DNA from: an uncultured Clostridia bacterium
GTDB taxonomy: Bacteria; Bacillota; Clostridia; Peptostreptococcales; Anaerovoracaceae
Direction: 5' to 3'
Assembly (NCBI GenBank): GCA_945788655.1
Contig: CALZMV010000013.1
Coordinates: forward strand, 1-16,556
DNA: 16,556 bases
Shown here: positions 1 through 6,704 of the stretch, piece after piece
How positions within the stretch are numbered: position 1 is the stretch's first letter
How the letters are laid out: each line of letters begins with the position of its first letter
The notes under the pieces: generated by a model
Told to the model about the DNA's origin: nothing
What the model saw: only the letters and a program-made list of their open reading frames with translations
The model's database searches: none
Translations under genes and position numbers: made by a program

Positions 1-932
1 TTGGATCAGCTGAAGCATTAAAATCAAAAGGAAATCACATTATCACAACTAAAATCGAACATCATGCGATGCTGCATTCGTGCGAGTTTCTTGAAAAACA
101 GGGATATGATATTACTTATTTAAGCATCGATAAAGATGGCTATATCAGTTTAGATGAGCTTGAAAAGGCTATAACGGACAAGACTGTTTTAATCAGTATA
201 ATGATGGTTAACAACGAGATTGGTACTGTGCAGCCGATAAAAGAAGCTTGTGCAATAGCTAAAAAACATGGAGTTCTTTTCCACACAGATGCTGTACAGG
301 CTTTGGGCAACGTTGAAATAGATGTAAAAGACTTGGGCATTGATCTTATGTCGATGTCATCTCACAAAATTTATGGACCAAAGGGTACAGGCGCTCTTTA
401 TATTAGAAAAGGTGTTAGAATAGCAAACTATCTTCACGGTGGTGCACAGGAGAACCGTAAGCGTGCAGGAACAGAAAACCTGCCTGGCATTATAGGATTT
501 GGCAAGGCGGCAGAGCTTTCCAAAGCAAATTTTGAAAACCACGTTAAACACTGCAGTGAATTAAGGAATTATCTTAAGGATAGAATCATTAATGAAATTC
601 CTGACACATATGTAAATGGTACTATGGAACATAGACATCCCGGTAATTTAAATATTACTTTTAAGTATATTGAGGGAGAATCCATCTTACTTTTACTTAA
701 TCAGTTTGGAATAAGTGTTTCAACAGGTTCCGCTTGTTCATCAACATCACTGAACCCGTCCCATGTGTTAACAGCTCTTGGAGTTCCTGTTGAAATGATA
801 CATGGTACTATCAGATTTACGGTAGGTGATTTTACAACAAAAGAAGACATAGATTATGTCGTTGAAAATTTAAAGACAATAGTTTCTAGATTAAGAGAAC
901 TATCCCCAGTTAATTCAATGAAAGGTTGGTAA
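1..932 (+). CDS. nifS: Cysteine desulfurase, NifS/IscS type (5' end missing)
   Basis: PLP-dependent enzyme that removes sulfur from L-cysteine and passes it as a persulfide to Fe-S scaffolds and tRNA thiolases. The frame is open from base 3 and reads into the window edge, so roughly the first 85-90 residues of a protein of about 395 are missing; 309 residues are visible. Family signatures seen: the IEHHA segment at 54-68, with the His that stacks on PLP; the PLP lysine in SSHKIYGPKG (codon 366-368); RAGTEN near 460-477; and the catalytic cysteine in STGSACSS (codon 735-737), the long-loop group I form. It is followed after 6 bases by the Fe-S scaffold gene and then by mnmA, both sulfur acceptors, so the three are probably cotranscribed. 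Identification is firm. The choice between the names nifS and iscS is convention; the pairing with a NifU-like scaffold in Clostridia favours nifS. Confidence 0.95.
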   Translation, partial: GSAEALKSKGNHIITTKIEHHAMLHSCEFLEKQGYDITYLSIDKDGYISLDELEKAITDKTVLISIMMVNNEIGTVQPIKEACAIAKKHGVLFHTDAVQALGNVEIDVKDLGIDLMSMSSHKIYGPKGTGALYIRKGVRIANYLHGGAQENRKRAGTENLPGIIGFGKAAELSKANFENHVKHCSELRNYLKDRIINEIPDTYVNGTMEHRHPGNLNITFKYIEGESILLLLNQFGISVSTGSACSSTSLNPSHVLTALGVPVEMIHGTIRFTVGDFTTKEDIDYVVENLKTIVSRLRELSPVNSMKGW

Positions 933-938
933 TAATTA

Positions 939-1391
939 ATGGCTTTATATAATGATATTGTAATGGAGCATTTCATGAACCCTAAAAATGTGGGAGAACT
1001 TGAAAATGCTGATGGAACAGGTACTTATGGCAGCCCTGTTTGCGGAGACATGATGCAGATACAGATTAAGGTTGAAGATGAGAAGATTGTAGATGCAAAA
1101 TTCAAAACCTTTGGCTGCGGCAGTGCAATCGCTTCTTCAAGCATGGCCACTTCAATGATTATTGGTAAAACTATTGAAGAAGCACTTGAACTTACAAACA
1201 AAGAAATAATAGACAATCTTGGTGGACTTCCGCCGGTTAAGGTGCATTGTTCTGTACTTGCAGATAAAGCAATTAAGAATGCAATATATGACTATGCACA
1301 GAAAAACGGCAAGACATATGCAGCTCTTGAAGGTTATGATCCAAATGAAGACGAGGACGAACACGATCATGGAGACATTGAAGAAGAATAA
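939..1391 (+). CDS. nifU: IscU/NifU-type Fe-S cluster assembly scaffold with acidic His-containing tail
   Basis: Scaffold on which [2Fe-2S]/[4Fe-4S] clusters are built from iron and desulfurase-derived sulfur before transfer to target proteins. The 150-residue product carries the three cluster-binding cysteines in family context: C35 in GSPVCGD (with D37), C60 in FGCGSA, and H103-C104 in VKVHCSVLA. The start is set by an AAAGG Shine-Dalgarno at 921-925, inside the end of nifS, and by the usual N-terminus (ALYNDIVMEHFMNP). It is an IscU-type single domain; the ferredoxin and C-terminal domains of classical NifU are absent. The last 18 residues or so form an acidic tail (DEDEHDHGDIEEE at the end) beyond the normal domain. 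The DNA for this tail also holds the ribosome binding site and start codon of mnmA, so the tail is under dual constraint. Confidence 0.93.
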   Translation: MALYNDIVMEHFMNPKNVGELENADGTGTYGSPVCGDMMQIQIKVEDEKIVDAKFKTFGCGSAIASSSMATSMIIGKTIEEALELTNKEIIDNLGGLPPVKVHCSVLADKAIKNAIYDYAQKNGKTYAALEGYDPNEDEDEHDHGDIEEE

Positions 1392-2421
1392 AGTATTGTT
1401 AGGATTGAGCGGCGGAGTGGATAGCACTACCGCTGCTTTATTATTAAAGGAAAAAGGTCTTGAAGTTACAGGATATTATTTTGATGTTCTTGGAAATAAC
1501 GATATCGGTAAAAAAGAGGCCCAGAATGTTGCTAAGCAGCTTGGAATAGAGCTTATAGTTGAAGACGTATCTGATATCTTTAAGGAAAAAATAATTGGGA
1601 ATTTCATCGATGAATATCTTTCGGGCAGAACACCAAATCCGTGTGTAATATGTAATCCAATGATTAAGTTTAAAAAACTAATTGAATGGGCAGATAAGCT
1701 TGGAATATATTATATTGCAACGGGTCACTATTGCAGGATTATCGCAGATGGAAAGAGCGGGAACTTTTATGTGACCAAGGCTGCCAATGCTAAGAAGGAT
1801 CAATCTTATATGTTATACAGACTTGGGCAGGATGTTCTCAGAAGGCTCATTTTTCCACTGGGAGAATTAATAGATAAGGATCAAACGAGAGATATAGCAA
1901 GAAAAAACAATCTGATTAATGCAGATAAAAAAGACAGTCAAGAAATATGCTTTATCGATGATTCAATTGGATATGCTGATTACATCAAAGCACTAGGATA
2001 TAAATCCAGACCAGGTGACTTCGTTACAAATGATGGAAAAGTTGTAGGAAAGCATCAAGGAATTGTCAACTATACTATCGGCCAAAGAAAAGGTCTAGGT
2101 GTCGCTCTTGGAAAACCTGCATTTGTTACAAAAATAGATTGCAAGAATAATAGGATAGTTCTGGGAGATAATTCGGATCTTTTCACAACTGTTGTAGAAT
2201 GCAGCGATTATACATTTGCTGCAGATGACGCTCATCTATATGATGGCAAAGTAGTAATGGCTAAAGTAAGGTACTCAGCAAAGCCCACAGAAGCCAAGTT
2301 AAAAGTTGACGATAAAAAAATTACAGCAACTTTCGCTGAAGCTCAACGTGCTGCTACGCCTGGACAATCTATTGTTTTTTATGACGGTGAAAAGGTAATC
2401 GGTGGCGGATTTATCGATTGA
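1369..2421 (+). CDS. mnmA: tRNA-uridine 2-sulfurtransferase MnmA
   Basis: ATP-dependent enzyme that makes 2-thiouridine at wobble position 34 of Lys, Glu and Gln tRNAs, using persulfide sulfur from the desulfurase encoded two genes upstream. I place the start at ATG 1369 (350 residues, normal family length). It is preceded by GAGGA at 1353-1357, and the family N-terminal pattern (KKNKVLLGLSGGVDS) begins right after it. The frame is open further upstream inside the scaffold gene, but that part has no family similarity. PP-loop SGGVDS is at residues 14-19. The catalytic cysteine is C92 in TPNPCVICN, and the second, persulfide-carrying cysteine is C194 in SQEICFI. GHY (119-121) and KDQSYMLY (143-150) are also characteristic. 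The gene overlaps the scaffold gene by 23 bases in another frame, which suggests translational coupling. A second mnmA copy elsewhere in the genome cannot be excluded. Confidence 0.93.
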   Translation: METLKKNKVLLGLSGGVDSTTAALLLKEKGLEVTGYYFDVLGNNDIGKKEAQNVAKQLGIELIVEDVSDIFKEKIIGNFIDEYLSGRTPNPCVICNPMIKFKKLIEWADKLGIYYIATGHYCRIIADGKSGNFYVTKAANAKKDQSYMLYRLGQDVLRRLIFPLGELIDKDQTRDIARKNNLINADKKDSQEICFIDDSIGYADYIKALGYKSRPGDFVTNDGKVVGKHQGIVNYTIGQRKGLGVALGKPAFVTKIDCKNNRIVLGDNSDLFTTVVECSDYTFAADDAHLYDGKVVMAKVRYSAKPTEAKLKVDDKKITATFAEAQRAATPGQSIVFYDGEKVIGGGFID

Positions 2422-2521
2422 TTCATTAATTTTTGATTTACTGTTTGATTCAATATAATATCAGATAATAAGTATATTTATTTTTCTTCTTTCAAATACT
2501 ACATTTGAGGAGGGGATTAAT

Positions 2522-2737
2522 ATGGAGAAATCACGTACTGCTGCTTTTGTGACTATGGCAGCATTAGGTACAGCTGTGGCTATGGCGTATGCTTCTATGA
2601 AGCCTAATGCAAAATCACAATTAAAGAGAGATATGAAAAATACCATGTCTAGCGTGGAAGACATTAAACATGATATGAGTAATGTTGGACAGGATGTAAC
2701 TGATATGGCAAAAAATCTAAAGAATAACATGATGTAG
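2522..2737 (+). CDS. Small single-pass membrane protein, function unknown
   Basis: A 71-residue protein I do not recognise. It is likely real: it has a strong Shine-Dalgarno (AGGAGGGG, 2508-2515) six bases before the ATG, and an excellent terminator begins within a few bases of its stop. Residues about 6-26 are a hydrophobic, Ala/Met-rich membrane segment with a short charged N-terminus. The remaining 45 residues are hydrophilic with alternating K/D/E and hydrophobic positions, suggesting an amphipathic helix. Nine methionines in 71 residues is high. The layout (short N-terminal membrane anchor plus helical tail) resembles YtxH-like small proteins, but no diagnostic motif supports that. The 100 bases between mnmA and this gene contain a TATAAT at 2454-2459 without a convincing -35, so it may have its own promoter or be read through from mnmA. 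Confidence 0.75.
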   Translation: MEKSRTAAFVTMAALGTAVAMAYASMKPNAKSQLKRDMKNTMSSVEDIKHDMSNVGQDVTDMAKNLKNNMM

Positions 2738-2739
2738 TG

Positions 2740-2777
2740 AAAAAAGGGTGATAGCAACGATTCTATCACCCTTTTTT
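2740..2777 (+). terminator. Intrinsic terminator after the small membrane protein gene
   Basis: A perfect 15-bp inverted repeat with arms 2740-2754 and 2763-2777 around an 8-base loop. The stem core is GGGTGATAG/CTATCACCC, and the 3' arm ends in six T. It closes the nifS-nifU-mnmA-small-ORF unit and separates it from alaS. The A-run on the 5' side makes it possibly bidirectional, although there is no - strand gene to its right that would need it. Confidence 0.92.
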
Positions 2778-2778
2778 A

Positions 2779-2807
2779 TAGACTTTTTTATATATTTATG
2801 ATAAAAT
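2779..2807 (+). promoter_or_regulatory. Probable sigma-A promoter of alaS
   Basis: TAGACT at 2779-2784 and TAAAAT at 2802-2807 are separated by exactly 17 bases, directly after the preceding terminator and about 30 bases before the alaS start codon. The -35 box matches consensus at 4 of 6 positions and the -10 at 5 of 6. The gap between the terminator and alaS is only about 60 bases, too short for a T-box leader, so no tRNA-sensing control is encoded here. Confidence 0.45.
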
Positions 2808-2835
2808 ATATGCATTGTTTTAGGAGGAACATTTC

Positions 2836-5454
2836 ATGGAAAAATTAGGTTTAAATGAAATAAGAAAGAGATTTTTAGATTTTTATAAGAGCAAAGAACA
2901 TTATGTTGGTAAGAGTGCATCACTTATTCCACAGAATGACAAGAGCCTTTTACTTATAAACTCGGGTATGGCCCCACTTAAAAACTATTTTGCAGGTGTT
3001 GAAACTCCTCCTGCGAAGAGAATGACAACATGTCAGAAATGTATAAGAACAGGTGATATTGACAATGTTGGAATTACTTCTAGACATGGTACATTCTTTG
3101 AAATGTTAGGTAACTTTTCATTTGGCGACTATTTTAAGGAACAGTCCTTAAAATGGGGTCTGGAATTCATGACAGAGCATCTTAATATGCCTTTTGAAAA
3201 AATTTGGGCAACAGTATATGAAGATGATGATGAAGCTGTTGAAATATGGAAGAAACTAGGCATGCCGGAGGAGAGAATTGTTAAACTCGGCAAGGATGAC
3301 AACTTCTGGGAAATCGGATTAGGACCATGTGGACCATGTTCAGAACTGTATTTTGACAGAGGTGAAGAATATGGATGTGGAAGTCCTGACTGTAAACCGG
3401 GCTGTGACTGCGACAGATATCTTGAATTCTGGAACCATGTTTTCACACAGTTTTCAAAAGAAGAAGACGGTTCATATAGCAATTTAGCTCATCCAAACAT
3501 TGACACCGGTATGGGCCTGGAAAGAATGGCTTGCATTATGCAGGGTGTAGATTCCATCTTTGACATTGATACAATACGTCACATCCTCAATGGTGTAGTA
3601 GAAAAGTCAGGAGTTGAATACAAAGATGGACAGCTTCCAACAGATGTTTCAATAAGAATTATTACTGACCATCTTCGTTCAATGACATTTATGATTGCAG
3701 ATGGAATAATGCCAAGTAACGAAGGTAGAGGTTACGTATTAAGAAGAATTATCAGAAGGGCAGCAAGACACGGTAGAATACTTGGAATTCAGGGAGCATT
3801 TTTATCAGAACTTGCAAATAAAGTAATAGAAGTTTCAGGCGAAGCATATCCTGAATTAGTTGAAAAATCAGATTATATCAAGAAAATCATCTCCGTTGAA
3901 GAAAATAATTTTGCATCAACAATTGGAAATGGTGAAGCAATCATCTTACAATATGTTGATGAATTAAAAAAAGAAGGAAAAACGGTTTTAGATGGTGAAA
4001 AGACATTTAAGCTCTACGACACCTATGGTTTTCCGCTAGAGCTGACAGAAGAAATCTTATCTGAAAACGGCATGACTGCTGATAAAGAAGGTTTCGCTGC
4101 AAATATGCAGAAACAGAAGAAACAGGCAAGAGATAACCGCAAATCCACAGAAGATGAAGCATGGAAGGATGCTGGTTTAGAGTTGGATGTTGCTGAGACT
4201 GTATTCAAGGGATATGAAGCGCTTTCATTAGAAGCAAATGTACTTGCTATTATTAAAGATGGCGCATTGGCTCATAATGTGACTGAAGGTGAAAAAGCAG
4301 TTATTGTTTTGAATGAAACACCATTCTATGCTGAAGGTGGCGGACAGGCTTCAGACACAGGTGTTATCAAAGGTGATGGACTTGAGGCAAAGGTTGAGTC
4401 TGTAGAGAAAAAAGATGGCATATTCTATCACACAATCAAAGTGAAAAATGGTGAGATAAAAGCAGGAGATAATGTACTTGCAGAAGTTAATGTTGCTAAG
4501 AGAAACTGTACAGCTAGAAATCACACCGCAACACACCTGTTACAAAAAGCTCTAAGAGAGGTCCTCGGAAACCACGTTGAGCAGGCAGGTTCAAGCGTTA
4601 ATGAAAACCTTCTACGCTTTGATTTCAGTCATTTCGAAGCAGTTACCAAAGAACAGCTGTCTCAGGTTGAGGAAATTGTAAACGACTCAATTAATAAATT
4701 CATGACTGTTAGTACTAAAGAGATGTCAATGAAGGAAGCTCAGGAAGCGGGAGCAATGGCCTTATTTGGTGAAAAGTATGGAGATAAGGTTAGAGTTGTA
4801 AATGCTGGTAACTGGTCCATTGAACTGTGTGGAGGTACACATGTTTCTAACACAGGAGAAATTGGAGCATTTAAAATTCTTTCTGAGAACGGTGTTGCTT
4901 CAGGTGTAAGAAGAATCGAAGCTGTTACCGGAACAGGAGTTTTATCGGAAGCAAGAAATGCGGAAAAAATCATTGAAAACTCTTGTGAGACACTAAAATG
5001 CAATAAAACAGCCTTAGCAGATAAGGTTAAATCTATTGCTGAAGAACTAAAAGCTTTAAGAAAAGAACTAGAAGACTTAAAGAAGGCTGCAATGGGCAGT
5101 GAAGTTGATAAAGTCGTTGAGGATGCACCTGTAATTAATGGTATCAAGCTGATTACAAAAGAATTTTCTGATTGCAATATCAATGATTTAAGAAACCTTT
5201 CTGATGACATTAAAGCTGCACATAAGAGCATTGCAATGGTATTTGCAGCTGTTAACGGAGAAAAAGTAACCTTCATGGTATCACTTACAGATGATGTTGT
5301 TGAAAAAGGATATCATGCAGGTAAGATGATAAAAGAAATTGCGGCTGCTGCAGGTGGTGGTGGCGGTGGAAAAGCTGATATGGCTCAAGCCGGCGCTAAG
5401 GATATAACAAAAATTAATGATGCCTTTGCTGTTGCACAAAAACTTTTATCATAG
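2836..5454 (+). CDS. alaS: Alanine-tRNA ligase
   Basis: Class II aminoacyl-tRNA synthetase that charges tRNA-Ala and hydrolyses mischarged Ser/Gly-tRNA-Ala. All parts of the 872-residue family architecture are visible. The N-terminal catalytic domain starts at GLNEIRKRFLDFY and includes RGYVLRRIIRRAARHG near residue 298. The editing domain has the zinc-type HxxxH at H563/H567 and the matching C665-GGT-H669. A charged helical stretch lies around 715-750, and the C-Ala domain has the glycine-rich GGGGGG at 840-845 followed by KADMAQAG. The catalytic domain also has a cysteine-rich insertion near residues 180-195 (six Cys between GPCGPCSELY and the following FWN), common in Firmicute AlaS. The start is set by TAGGAGG at 2821-2827. 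ireB and ruvX follow in the conserved order. Confidence 0.98.
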   Translation: MEKLGLNEIRKRFLDFYKSKEHYVGKSASLIPQNDKSLLLINSGMAPLKNYFAGVETPPAKRMTTCQKCIRTGDIDNVGITSRHGTFFEMLGNFSFGDYFKEQSLKWGLEFMTEHLNMPFEKIWATVYEDDDEAVEIWKKLGMPEERIVKLGKDDNFWEIGLGPCGPCSELYFDRGEEYGCGSPDCKPGCDCDRYLEFWNHVFTQFSKEEDGSYSNLAHPNIDTGMGLERMACIMQGVDSIFDIDTIRHILNGVVEKSGVEYKDGQLPTDVSIRIITDHLRSMTFMIADGIMPSNEGRGYVLRRIIRRAARHGRILGIQGAFLSELANKVIEVSGEAYPELVEKSDYIKKIISVEENNFASTIGNGEAIILQYVDELKKEGKTVLDGEKTFKLYDTYGFPLELTEEILSENGMTADKEGFAANMQKQKKQARDNRKSTEDEAWKDAGLELDVAETVFKGYEALSLEANVLAIIKDGALAHNVTEGEKAVIVLNETPFYAEGGGQASDTGVIKGDGLEAKVESVEKKDGIFYHTIKVKNGEIKAGDNVLAEVNVAKRNCTARNHTATHLLQKALREVLGNHVEQAGSSVNENLLRFDFSHFEAVTKEQLSQVEEIVNDSINKFMTVSTKEMSMKEAQEAGAMALFGEKYGDKVRVVNAGNWSIELCGGTHVSNTGEIGAFKILSENGVASGVRRIEAVTGTGVLSEARNAEKIIENSCETLKCNKTALADKVKSIAEELKALRKELEDLKKAAMGSEVDKVVEDAPVINGIKLITKEFSDCNINDLRNLSDDIKAAHKSIAMVFAAVNGEKVTFMVSLTDDVVEKGYHAGKMIKEIAAAAGGGGGGKADMAQAGAKDITKINDAFAVAQKLLS

Positions 5455-5460
5455 TATAAT
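5432..5460 (+). promoter_or_regulatory. Possible promoter for ireB-ruvX
   Basis: A perfect TATAAT at 5455-5460, immediately after the alaS stop, lies 17 bases downstream of TTGCAC (5432-5437) at the end of the alaS coding region. A second TATAAT occurs at 5478-5483 without a recognisable -35. No terminator is visible between alaS and ireB, so ireB may also be read through from alaS. Confidence 0.35.
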
Positions 5461-5526
5461 TCTAACAATAGAGATAATATAATAAGATTAAACAGTAGCA
5501 ATTACACTTACAGGAAGGGGTACAAG

Positions 5527-5775
5527 ATGCTGGATAAAAACACAAAAATGTTTGATTCTTTCAAGACCCAAAAGACTAATAAGGAAATCGTCAGGGAAGT
5601 ATATGATGCTCTTGTTGAAAGAGAATACAATCCTGTTGATCAATTAGTAGGATATTTGGTTTCAGGAGATCCATCATATATTACAAGCTATAACAATGCC
5701 AGATCTCTTATTAAAGGCATTGACAGAGATGAACTGGTTGCCGAAATGCTGAAATCATATATTGATGCAGAATAA
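5527..5775 (+). CDS. ireB: IreB family regulatory phosphoprotein (UPF0297/YrzL)
   Basis: Small cytosolic protein of the UPF0297 family. In Enterococcus, IreB is a substrate of the PASTA Ser/Thr kinase IreK and a negative regulator of cephalosporin resistance. The 82-residue sequence shows the family core: EIVREVYDALVEREYNPVDQ, then LVGYLVSGDPSYITSYNNAR with the near-invariant SGDP-YITS-NAR pattern, then a C-terminal helix. Threonines at 6, 14 and 17 are in the flexible N-terminus, where the enterococcal phosphosites lie; phosphorylation here is inferred. The start is set by GGAAGGGG at 5513-5520. The second Met (codon 5548) is an alternative start with no ribosome binding site. It sits between alaS and ruvX, its usual position in Firmicutes. 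Confidence 0.93.
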   Translation: MLDKNTKMFDSFKTQKTNKEIVREVYDALVEREYNPVDQLVGYLVSGDPSYITSYNNARSLIKGIDRDELVAEMLKSYIDAE

Positions 5776-5786
5776 CAAATAAAATA

Positions 5787-5817
5787 AAAGAGGCTATGCT
5801 TTATGTATAGCCTCTTT
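5787..5817 (+). terminator. Hairpin between ireB and ruvX (weak terminator)
   Basis: A perfect 11-bp stem (arms 5787-5797 and 5807-5817, GAGGCTAT/ATAGCCTC plus A/T base pairs) with a 9-base loop. Only three T end the 3' arm and the next bases are AGTGTG, so termination is probably partial. It may attenuate transcription into ruvX rather than end it. Confidence 0.6.
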
Positions 5818-5852
5818 AGTGTGTAATTACTAATTAGAGAGTAGAGGATAAA

Positions 5853-6293
5853 ATGCGAAAGATTGGTTTAGACGTTGGAGACAAAACAGTAGGTATAGCT
5901 GTTTCAGACCCACTTGGGATTACAGCACAAGGGCTGATGACTTTAGAAAGGGTTGGTATCAGAAAAGATACAGGGAAGATTTTGGACCTTGTAAAGGAAT
6001 ATGACTGTGATACAATCGTTATTGGTTTAAATAAGAAGCTCGATAATACAGACAGCATTCAAACTGAAAAGGTTTATGAATTCAGAACAATGCTGGAAAA
6101 TAAAATGAGATCCACAGGCGTCAAAGGCGTTGAAGTTGTTTGGCAGGATGAAAGACTTACAACTGTAATGGCTGAACGCGTTTTAATTGATGCAGACGTT
6201 CGTCGTCAAGATAGAAAAAAAGTAATCGATAAACAAGCTGCTGTAATTATTCTTCAGAGTTATTTAGATAAACTTGCATTTCAGAATAAATAA
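5853..6293 (+). CDS. ruvX: RuvX/YqgF family, putative pre-16S rRNA nuclease
   Basis: RNase H-fold protein of the YqgF family, implicated in maturing the 5' end of 16S rRNA; it was earlier called a putative Holliday junction resolvase. The 146 residues carry the family signature from the start (MRKIGLDVGDKTVGIAVSD, with D7), then TIVIGL (54-59), then DERLTT (99-104), and KVIDKQAAVIILQSYLD near the C-terminus with D126. These acidic residues (D7, D99-E100, D126) correspond to the RNase H-like active site. AGAGGA at 5843-5848 gives a closely spaced ribosome binding site. In many Firmicutes a DUF1292 gene (yrzB) follows ruvX. Here a hairpin and the 6353-7474 element follow instead, so this junction has been rearranged. 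Confidence 0.95.
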   Translation: MRKIGLDVGDKTVGIAVSDPLGITAQGLMTLERVGIRKDTGKILDLVKEYDCDTIVIGLNKKLDNTDSIQTEKVYEFRTMLENKMRSTGVKGVEVVWQDERLTTVMAERVLIDADVRRQDRKKVIDKQAAVIILQSYLDKLAFQNK

Positions 6294-6309
6294 TCTATAA
6301 AACAAGAGG

Positions 6310-6341
6310 TAGGGACTTGATATTCAGGTATTAAGTCCCTA
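6310..6341 (+). terminator. Hairpin downstream of ruvX, no T-tract
   Basis: A 13-bp stem with arms 6310-6322 and 6329-6341 (TAGGGACTT/AAGTCCCTA, then a G-T wobble and three A-T pairs) and a 6-base loop, 17 bases after the ruvX stop. It is not followed by a run of T, so it may serve as an RNA 3' end or stability element, or be a weak terminator. It closes the housekeeping block just before the inserted element. Confidence 0.5.
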
Positions 6342-6352
6342 TATACAGCACA

Positions 6353-6393
6353 AATAACTATTCCTAAAATCGTCATAATTTTAGAAATTAGTT
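6353..6393. repeat. Left terminal repeat / palindrome copy A
   Basis: The 18-bp outer repeat (6353-6370) is the left arm of a longer imperfect palindrome. AACTATTCCTAAAAT (6356-6370) is followed, after a 7-base spacer, by ATTTTAGAAATTAGTT (6378-6393). The same palindrome is present at the right end of the element (copy C, 7437-7474) and, more degraded, at 6419-6452 (copy B). Confidence 0.6.
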
Positions 6394-6418
6394 AAAAAAT
6401 TTAATATTTATATTTTTC

Positions 6419-6452
6419 ACTATTCGTAAATTTGTTTTTAAGGAATAATTGT
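6419..6452. repeat. Degenerate palindrome copy B
   Basis: ACTATTCGTAAA at 6419-6430 faces TTTAAGGAATAATTGT at 6437-6452, an imperfect inverted pair resembling copies A and C (ACTATTCC..AAAT). It lies just before the open stretch of the transposase remnant and may be the leftover end of an older insertion. Confidence 0.4.
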
Positions 6453-6456
6453 AAAG

Positions 6457-6645
6457 TATACCCATCATCCAAAACACATCTCAATTTTGCAGGCTGCATG
6501 TGATGAAAATGGTTGGATGCTTGGATATTCTATACATCCGGGGAACGAACATGACAGTCAGACCTTCAAACCACTTTACAATAAATTAAAACAATTCGGT
6601 GTCGGTACAAACGAGCTTGATTTTGTAACACAAAAGTTAATATAA
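6457..6645 (+). pseudogene. DDE transposase fragment (IS1182-like)
   Basis: The + strand frame starting at 6457 encodes about 62 residues with a clear transposase core: QAACDENGWMLGYSIHP (codons 6490-6540) followed by GNEHDSQTF and PLYNKLKQFG. This resembles the catalytic domain of IS1182-type transposases, where the next conserved block would be VADAGYKTP. That block is absent: after FGVG at about 6595-6606 the frame continues with unrelated residues and stops at 6643-6645. The N-terminal half is also missing, an in-frame stop sits at 6439-6441, and no start codon or ribosome binding site is present. It is therefore an internal fragment of a protein normally 400-500 residues long. The family name is from pattern memory and less certain than its transposase nature. 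Confidence 0.75.
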
Positions 6646-6656
6646 TTCATCTAATA

Positions 6657-6684
6657 TTGATTTATTTTAAAATCCTTCTATAAT
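6657..6684 (+). promoter_or_regulatory. Probable promoter of the NERD gene
   Basis: TTGATT at 6657-6662 and a perfect TATAAT at 6679-6684 are 16 bases apart. Transcription would start near 6690-6692, giving a leader of only about 15 bases that begins at or next to the AGGAGG. The -10 box lies inside the left arm of the hairpin at 6669-6701, so transcripts from this promoter would lack that arm. Confidence 0.5.
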
Positions 6685-6701
6685 TGTTATAGGAGGATTT
6701 T
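6669..6701 (+). promoter_or_regulatory. Hairpin sequestering the NERD gene Shine-Dalgarno
   Basis: AAAATCCTTCTATAA (6669-6683) pairs over all 15 positions, with one G-U, with TTATAGGAGGATTTT (6687-6701) across a 3-base loop. The right arm contains the AGGAGG (6691-6696) that serves the ATG at 6705. In RNA coming from upstream the ribosome binding site would be buried. RNA starting at the local promoter would leave it free. It could also act as an intrinsic terminator, although the trailing T-run is short (TTTTATT). Confidence 0.65.
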
Positions 6702-6704
6702 ATT

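Noticed and set aside
1219..1368. Upstream in-frame extension of mnmA inside the scaffold gene
   Set aside because: The frame is open, but the added residues have no MnmA similarity. A GAGGA-preceded ATG at 1369 gives the normal family length and N-terminus.
2738..2835. T-box or other riboswitch before alaS
   Set aside because: Only about 60 bases separate the terminator from the start codon, and there is no T-box sequence or antiterminator alternative.
4740..5276. Long open frame (178 codons) on the - strand inside alaS
   Set aside because: Antisense to a fully conserved gene, with low-complexity Ser/Leu-rich content and no start signals; a coding-strand shadow.
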